Shown here: positions 32,849-36,460 of the stretch, in pieces
Position numbering within the stretch: position 1 is the stretch's first letter
Layout of the letters: every line of letters begins with the position of its first letter
From: Pseudomonadota bacterium
GTDB lineage: Bacteria > Pseudomonadota > Gammaproteobacteria > Pseudomonadales > Pseudomonadaceae
Length of the DNA: 36,460 bases
NCBI GenBank assembly: GCA_023388335.1
Contig: JAEWGL010000041.1
Span: 1 to 36,460 of the forward strand
Reading direction: 5' to 3'
Notes under the pieces: model-generated
What the model was told of the DNA's origin: nothing
Seen by the model: only the letters and a program-made list of their open reading frames with translations
Databases searched by the model: none
Position numbers and translations under genes: made by a program

Positions 32849-34189
32849 TCAGACGCTGTGTTTGCCAGTCACATCAGGCTGCGCGACAGCAGGCTGGGAA
32901 CGGGCATGGATGCAGGCGATCGCCAGCGCGCCAAGCACGCCTGGCAGTGCAAAGGCCAAGAAGTTCTGCTGGAACGGCAGCTCCAGGGCCAGCAGGCTGC
33001 CGCCGAGCATCGGCCCGGCAATTGCCCCGAGCCGGCCGATACCGGCCGCCCAGCCGACACCCGTGGAGCGGATATGCGCCGGGTAGGAAATCGACGCATA
33101 GGCATGGATTACCGCCAGGGTGCCGATGGTGGTGGCGCCGGCAATCAGCAACAGCAGGTTGAGCAGCAGCGGGCCCGGCTTGAGCCCGAGCGCCGCCAGA
33201 GACAGCGCGGCCAGTACAAAGAACAGCGCCAGGATGCGCTGCACGCCAAGACGATCCGCCAGCCAGCCGCCAAACAGCGCACCGAAGGTGGCGCCGACGT
33301 TGAGGGTCACCAGAAACGCCAGGCTCGAACCCAGCGGATAGCCACCCTGGGCCATGAGTTTGGGCAGCCAAGTGTTGAGCCCGTAACTCATTAACATGCA
33401 CATGGCGAAGGCCACCCAGAGCAGCAAGGTCGCCAGCGCATGGCCCTTGCAAAACAGCTGCGGCAAGCGGGCACCACGGGTCTGTTTATCGCTGGCCGGC
33501 AGGCTCAGTTCGGTGCCGGGACGATAGCCCGGGTCGACCTTGACCAACAATTGATCGAGTTCGGCGCGACGTCCCTTGAGCGCGAGAAACGCCGCCGACT
33601 CCGGCAGGTAACGCAGCATGAAAGGCACTGCCAGCACCGGCAGCACCGCCACATAAAACACCGCTTGCCAGCCCCATTGCGGGATTACCGCAATGGCCAG
33701 CAAGGCCGAGAGCACCGCGCCCACGGAATAGAAGCTCGACATCACGGTGATCATGGTGCTGCGCCGATCCTCGGGGGCGAACTCGCTGATCAGGTTGACC
33801 GCGCTCGGCACCAGCGCACCCAGGGCCAGGCCGGTCACCAGGCGGCAGGCGCCCAGTTCCATCGGGGTGGTCGCATGGCCGGTGAGGAACGCCGCCAGGC
33901 TGGCCAGCAAGGTCGTGAGGATAATCAGCTTGCGCCGTCCGAAACGGTCAGCCAGGGGCGCGATCAAGGTGCCGCCAAACAGCATGCCAAACAACGCACA
34001 ACTACCTAGGGTCCCAGCTTCGATCGCGGTGAGCTGCCATTGCTGCATCAACTGTGGCACCACCGAGCCGTAGATCACCATGTCGTAGCCGTCGAACAAC
34101 ATGATGAAGCAGCCCCACATGAGGATCAGCAGATGGGTGCGATTGAAGGACGCAGCGTCGATCACTTCACTGACGGAAGTCTTGTTCAT
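32849..34189 (-). CDS. AAHS-family MFS transporter for aromatic acids (BenK/PcaK/VanK-like)
   Basis: A 446-residue, 12-helix inner-membrane proton symporter. The first helix carries the DGYD motif (MLFDGYDMVIYG) characteristic of the aromatic acid:H+ symporter family. The loop 2-3 motif is GTLIAPLADRFGRRKL, with its repeat GALFGGWLADRLGVQR in the second half. These carriers import benzoate, 4-hydroxybenzoate, vanillate or related anions. I chose the ATG at 34189 because GAGGT lies 4-5 nt upstream; a GTG two codons earlier is too close to the same site. It sits between mdlC (79 bp upstream) and the aldehyde dehydrogenase (21 bp downstream), so an aryl-glyoxylate or the matching acid is the likely cargo. 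Confidence 0.87.
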   Translation of the reverse strand: MNKTSVSEVIDAASFNRTHLLILMWGCFIMLFDGYDMVIYGSVVPQLMQQWQLTAIEAGTLGSCALFGMLFGGTLIAPLADRFGRRKLIILTTLLASLAAFLTGHATTPMELGACRLVTGLALGALVPSAVNLISEFAPEDRRSTMITVMSSFYSVGAVLSALLAIAVIPQWGWQAVFYVAVLPVLAVPFMLRYLPESAAFLALKGRRAELDQLLVKVDPGYRPGTELSLPASDKQTRGARLPQLFCKGHALATLLLWVAFAMCMLMSYGLNTWLPKLMAQGGYPLGSSLAFLVTLNVGATFGALFGGWLADRLGVQRILALFFVLAALSLAALGLKPGPLLLNLLLLIAGATTIGTLAVIHAYASISYPAHIRSTGVGWAAGIGRLGAIAGPMLGGSLLALELPFQQNFLAFALPGVLGALAIACIHARSQPAVAQPDVTGKHSV

Positions 34190-34238
34190 AACCACCTCTT
34201 TTTATTGTTGTAGTGCTGCGCCAGGCGTGGCGGGCAAC

Positions 34239-34255
34239 GCCGGGCCAGGCCCGGC
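34239..34255 (-). repeat. GC-rich hairpin in the mdlC-MFS spacer
   Basis: GCCGGGCC / GGCCCGGC arms (8 bp) with a 1-nt centre, folding more realistically as a 6-bp stem with a 5-nt loop. No U-run follows, so it may act as an RNA-stability or partial-termination element inside the operon. Confidence 0.45.
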
Positions 34256-34268
34256 GCCAGGTCATGCT

Positions 34269-35855
34269 TTAGGGTTCGATAGTCAGCGTGGCCACCTCGA
34301 TCAGCACCGGACGCTGGCCCGCCAAGGCTTCACTTAGGGCCGCGGCAAAATCCGCCGCAGTGTTGGCCTGTACCGAATGCACGCCATAGCCCCGACCGAT
34401 GGCGCAAAAGTCCAGGCCCGGCACGTCCAGCCCTGGTGCATCGCTGACTCCCAGCACGTCGGCGAACCAGCGTAAAGCGCCGTAGGTACCGTTCTTGAGG
34501 ATGATGAACACCACCGGAATACCGTACTGTGCCGCGGTCCATAGCGCAGTGATGCCGTAGTTTGCCGAGCCGTCGCCGATGATCCCGACTACCCGCCGCT
34601 CAGGCGTCGCCAGTTGCACACCGACCGCCGCCGGCAGGCCGAAGCCCAGACCACCGGCGGCCGGGAAGAAATAACTGCCGGGCTCGCGCATCTCCACGCG
34701 CTGCCAGAACGCGCCAACGGTCGAGGTGGATTCCTTGACGTAAATCGCATCCTTGGGCGCCAGCTCATCGATCAAGTCGAACACGGTTTCCGGGCGCAGC
34801 AAGCCGCCCTCCTCGACGATCGTCGCCGGCCGTGGCAGGGCTTCGGGCATCGGCCGCGTGCTCTGGCGTACGACGTCGACCAACGCTTCGAGGGCCTGGG
34901 CAATATCGGCCACCAGCGCATCGCCCATGGGCGCTCGCGCCGCCTCGCCCGGATCGCAGGTGATGTGTACCAGTTCGGTACCGGCCGGCAGGTAATCGCC
35001 GGGGGCGAACTGGTGATACCGGAACACCGGGGCGCCCACCACCAGGATCAAATCATGCTCGGCCAGACTGCGGCTGATGCCAGCGATCGCCGCCGGCAAT
35101 ACCCCGCGGAAACACGGATGTCGAGTCGGGAATGGGCAGCGCGAGGCAGAGGGTGCGACCCAGGCTGGCATGCGCAGTTTTTCTGCCAGTTGCACCGCCA
35201 GACCATTGCTGCGGCTGCCGTCGACGTCCGGCCCGAGCACCAGCACCGGGTTGCGCGCGGTAGACAGGCGTTCGCCCAGTTGCTGCAACTGCGCAGCCGA
35301 CGGCAAGCCGGCGCTGAGCACCTGACGGCGCGCCAGGTGCTCGACCCCGGCCGGGGCCTCACAGGCCCAGTCGTCATAGGGAATCGACACATACACCGGT
35401 CCGCGTGGCGCCAAGTTGGCCATGTGAATCGCTTGGCTCAGGGTACGTGGCACGTCCTGGGCCGAGGCCGGTTCATGGCTCCATTTCACCAAGGGCTTAG
35501 GCAACTGCGCGGCATCGACATTGGCCAGCATCGCTTCGACGCCGATCATCGAGCGCACTTGCTGGCCAGCAGTGATCACCAGCGGGCTGTGGGAGTACCA
35601 GGCATTGGTCAGTGCGCCCATGCCGTTACCGGTGCCGGCAGCGGCATGTAGGTTGACAAAGGTCGGTTTGCCGGTGGCCAGGGCGAAACCGTCCGCCATG
35701 CCCACCACCGCGCCTTCATGCAGGCCGAGGATGTAGCGAAAGTCCTCGGGAAAGCCCTTGAGAAAGGGCAGTTCATTGGAGCCGGGGTTGCCGAAAATGG
35801 TGGTCAGGCCTTGCTCGCGAAGAATGTCGTAGGACGCAGAGTGGACGGTTTTCAT
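34269..35855 (-). CDS. mdlC: Benzoylformate (aryl-glyoxylate) decarboxylase
   Basis: A 528-residue thiamine-diphosphate enzyme, exactly the length of P. putida MdlC. It decarboxylates benzoylformate to benzaldehyde. All four residues studied in the P. putida enzyme fall at the same numbers: Ser26 (NPGSNEL), Glu47 (LHEGAV), His70 (NLHAAAG) and His281 (VFRYHQF). The ThDP-Mg motif GDGSANYGITALWTAAQYGIP is in the C-terminal third. It leads the group mdlC-MFS-aldehyde dehydrogenase and is divergent from a LysR gene. No mandelate racemase (mdlA) or (S)-mandelate dehydrogenase (mdlB) lies in the visible part. With vanAB close by, a ring-substituted substrate such as vanilloylformate is possible. Confidence 0.94.
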   Translation of the reverse strand: MKTVHSASYDILREQGLTTIFGNPGSNELPFLKGFPEDFRYILGLHEGAVVGMADGFALATGKPTFVNLHAAAGTGNGMGALTNAWYSHSPLVITAGQQVRSMIGVEAMLANVDAAQLPKPLVKWSHEPASAQDVPRTLSQAIHMANLAPRGPVYVSIPYDDWACEAPAGVEHLARRQVLSAGLPSAAQLQQLGERLSTARNPVLVLGPDVDGSRSNGLAVQLAEKLRMPAWVAPSASRCPFPTRHPCFRGVLPAAIAGISRSLAEHDLILVVGAPVFRYHQFAPGDYLPAGTELVHITCDPGEAARAPMGDALVADIAQALEALVDVVRQSTRPMPEALPRPATIVEEGGLLRPETVFDLIDELAPKDAIYVKESTSTVGAFWQRVEMREPGSYFFPAAGGLGFGLPAAVGVQLATPERRVVGIIGDGSANYGITALWTAAQYGIPVVFIILKNGTYGALRWFADVLGVSDAPGLDVPGLDFCAIGRGYGVHSVQANTAADFAAALSEALAGQRPVLIEVATLTIEP

Positions 35856-35907
35856 AGAGACCCTTGCCGCTGGTTTTTAGATTTTGAGTTACTCTTGCAG
35901 GCCTTCT

Positions 35908-35924
35908 TCAATTGATCAAATTGA
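35908..35924. promoter_or_regulatory. Inverted repeat in the mdlC-LysR divergent spacer
   Basis: TCAATT-GATCA-AATTGA (6-bp arms, 5-bp centre) lies in the 125-bp AT-rich spacer. Position and dyad form suit a LysR-type regulator site controlling both directions. Confidence 0.45.
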
Positions 35925-35980
35925 TACTATCTCTATAAAAAATAAAACCTGTCTATATTCATAAAGCAGCCCGAGGCGGT

Positions 35981-36460
35981 ATGAGCCACATCGATCTGAA
36001 CCTGATCCGCACCTTCGTCACCCTCTATGAAGCCCGCAGCGTGACCTTGGCCGCCGAGCGCCTATTCGTCACCCAGCCTTCAGTCAGCTATGGTCTGGCG
36101 CGTCTGCGTGAACTGTTCGACGACAAGCTGTTCAGCCGCACCCGCGAGGGCATCCAGCCCACCTTTGTCGCCGAGCAGCTGTACACCACCCTGCGCGAGT
36201 GCCTGACGCGCATCGAAGGCGCAGTTCAAAGCACCCGTCAGTTCAACCCGGCAACCACCGAGCGGCGCTTTCGCATCGCCCTCTCCGACCTCGGCGAAAT
36301 GGGCTTTCTGCCATTGATCTTGGCGCGCCTGAACCAAGACGCGCCGATGGCTGAAGTCGAGGTCCTGCCACTGCAGGTCGACCAGGTCGGCGAATGGCTG
36401 GCCAGCGGCAAAATCGATGCCGCGATCTGCCGGCACCCGGTGCCCGGCACGCGAAGCCAG
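35981..36460 (+). CDS. LysR-family transcriptional regulator (5' part)
   Basis: The first 160 codons of a LysR protein that runs off the right edge. The winged helix-turn-helix is IDLNLIRTFVTLYEARSVTL followed by AAERLFVTQPSVSYGLARLRELF (about residues 4-46). A linker helix and the start of the periplasmic-binding-type effector domain (RFRIALSDLGEMGFLPLILARL) follow, closest to the NodD/LinR-like subgroup. GAGG lies 5 nt upstream of the ATG. It is divergent from mdlC with an inverted repeat between them, so it is probably the activator of the mdlC operon, responding to the aryl-glyoxylate or its product. Confidence 0.88.
   Translation, partial: MSHIDLNLIRTFVTLYEARSVTLAAERLFVTQPSVSYGLARLRELFDDKLFSRTREGIQPTFVAEQLYTTLRECLTRIEGAVQSTRQFNPATTERRFRIALSDLGEMGFLPLILARLNQDAPMAEVEVLPLQVDQVGEWLASGKIDAAICRHPVPGTRSQ

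Overview
The window is a stretch of chromosome from a fluorescent pseudomonad, most likely of the Pseudomonas putida/entomophila group. Evidence for this is the high GC content with strong third-position GC, the envZ-rimK-rimB-hslR-hslO-pckA neighbourhood, several OprD-family porins, and the DctB/DctD-type two-component pair. I recognise no rRNA, tRNA, CRISPR array, IS element or phage. Both ends cut genes: envZ at the left and a LysR regulator at the right.

Positions 1-6300 are conserved housekeeping: EnvZ (3' part), the RimB/RimK ribosomal-protein modification pair, the heat-shock proteins Hsp15 (hslR) and Hsp33 (hslO), a PAP2 membrane phosphatase, and PEP carboxykinase (pckA) with a strong terminator. 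Positions 6450-14056 hold a small thioesterase-fold protein, a glycine-zipper surface protein, an fdhD-fdhF-like molybdoenzyme pair, the BON-LysM potassium-binding protein Kbp, the nucleotide clean-up enzymes YrfG, NudE and CysQ, and a YiiD-type thioesterase coupled to dctD. Positions 14053-18485 form one leftward run, rfbB - (rml scar) - dctB - dctD - thioesterase. Between rfbB and dctB lies a 32-codon ORF that looks like the first codons of rmlA joined to the last codons of rmlD, the trace of an internal deletion in a dTDP-rhamnose operon.

Positions 18486-24653 carry a 969-residue fusion (APH-type kinase, M23-like middle, class III aminotransferase/phospho-lyase), agmatine deiminase aguA, and an OprD-family porin. 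A NtrC-like site and a sigma-54-type -24/-12 element lie upstream of the porin, which suggests nitrogen control.

Positions 24682-36460 look accessory and catabolic. A flavin monooxygenase closely resembling bacterial trimethylamine monooxygenase (Tmm) is followed by about 830 bp containing no gene I recognise. Next come vanAB (vanillate O-demethylase) behind two palindromic VanR-type operators, vanR, an OprD-type aromatic-acid porin, an aromatic aldehyde dehydrogenase, an AAHS-family MFS transporter, a benzoylformate decarboxylase (MdlC, all four key active-site residues present), and a divergent LysR regulator. Read together, the last block encodes uptake of an aryl-glyoxylate, its decarboxylation to an aldehyde, and oxidation to an acid. 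With vanAB alongside, a route from vanilloylformate through vanillin and vanillate to protocatechuate is a reasonable prediction, though the substrate is an inference.
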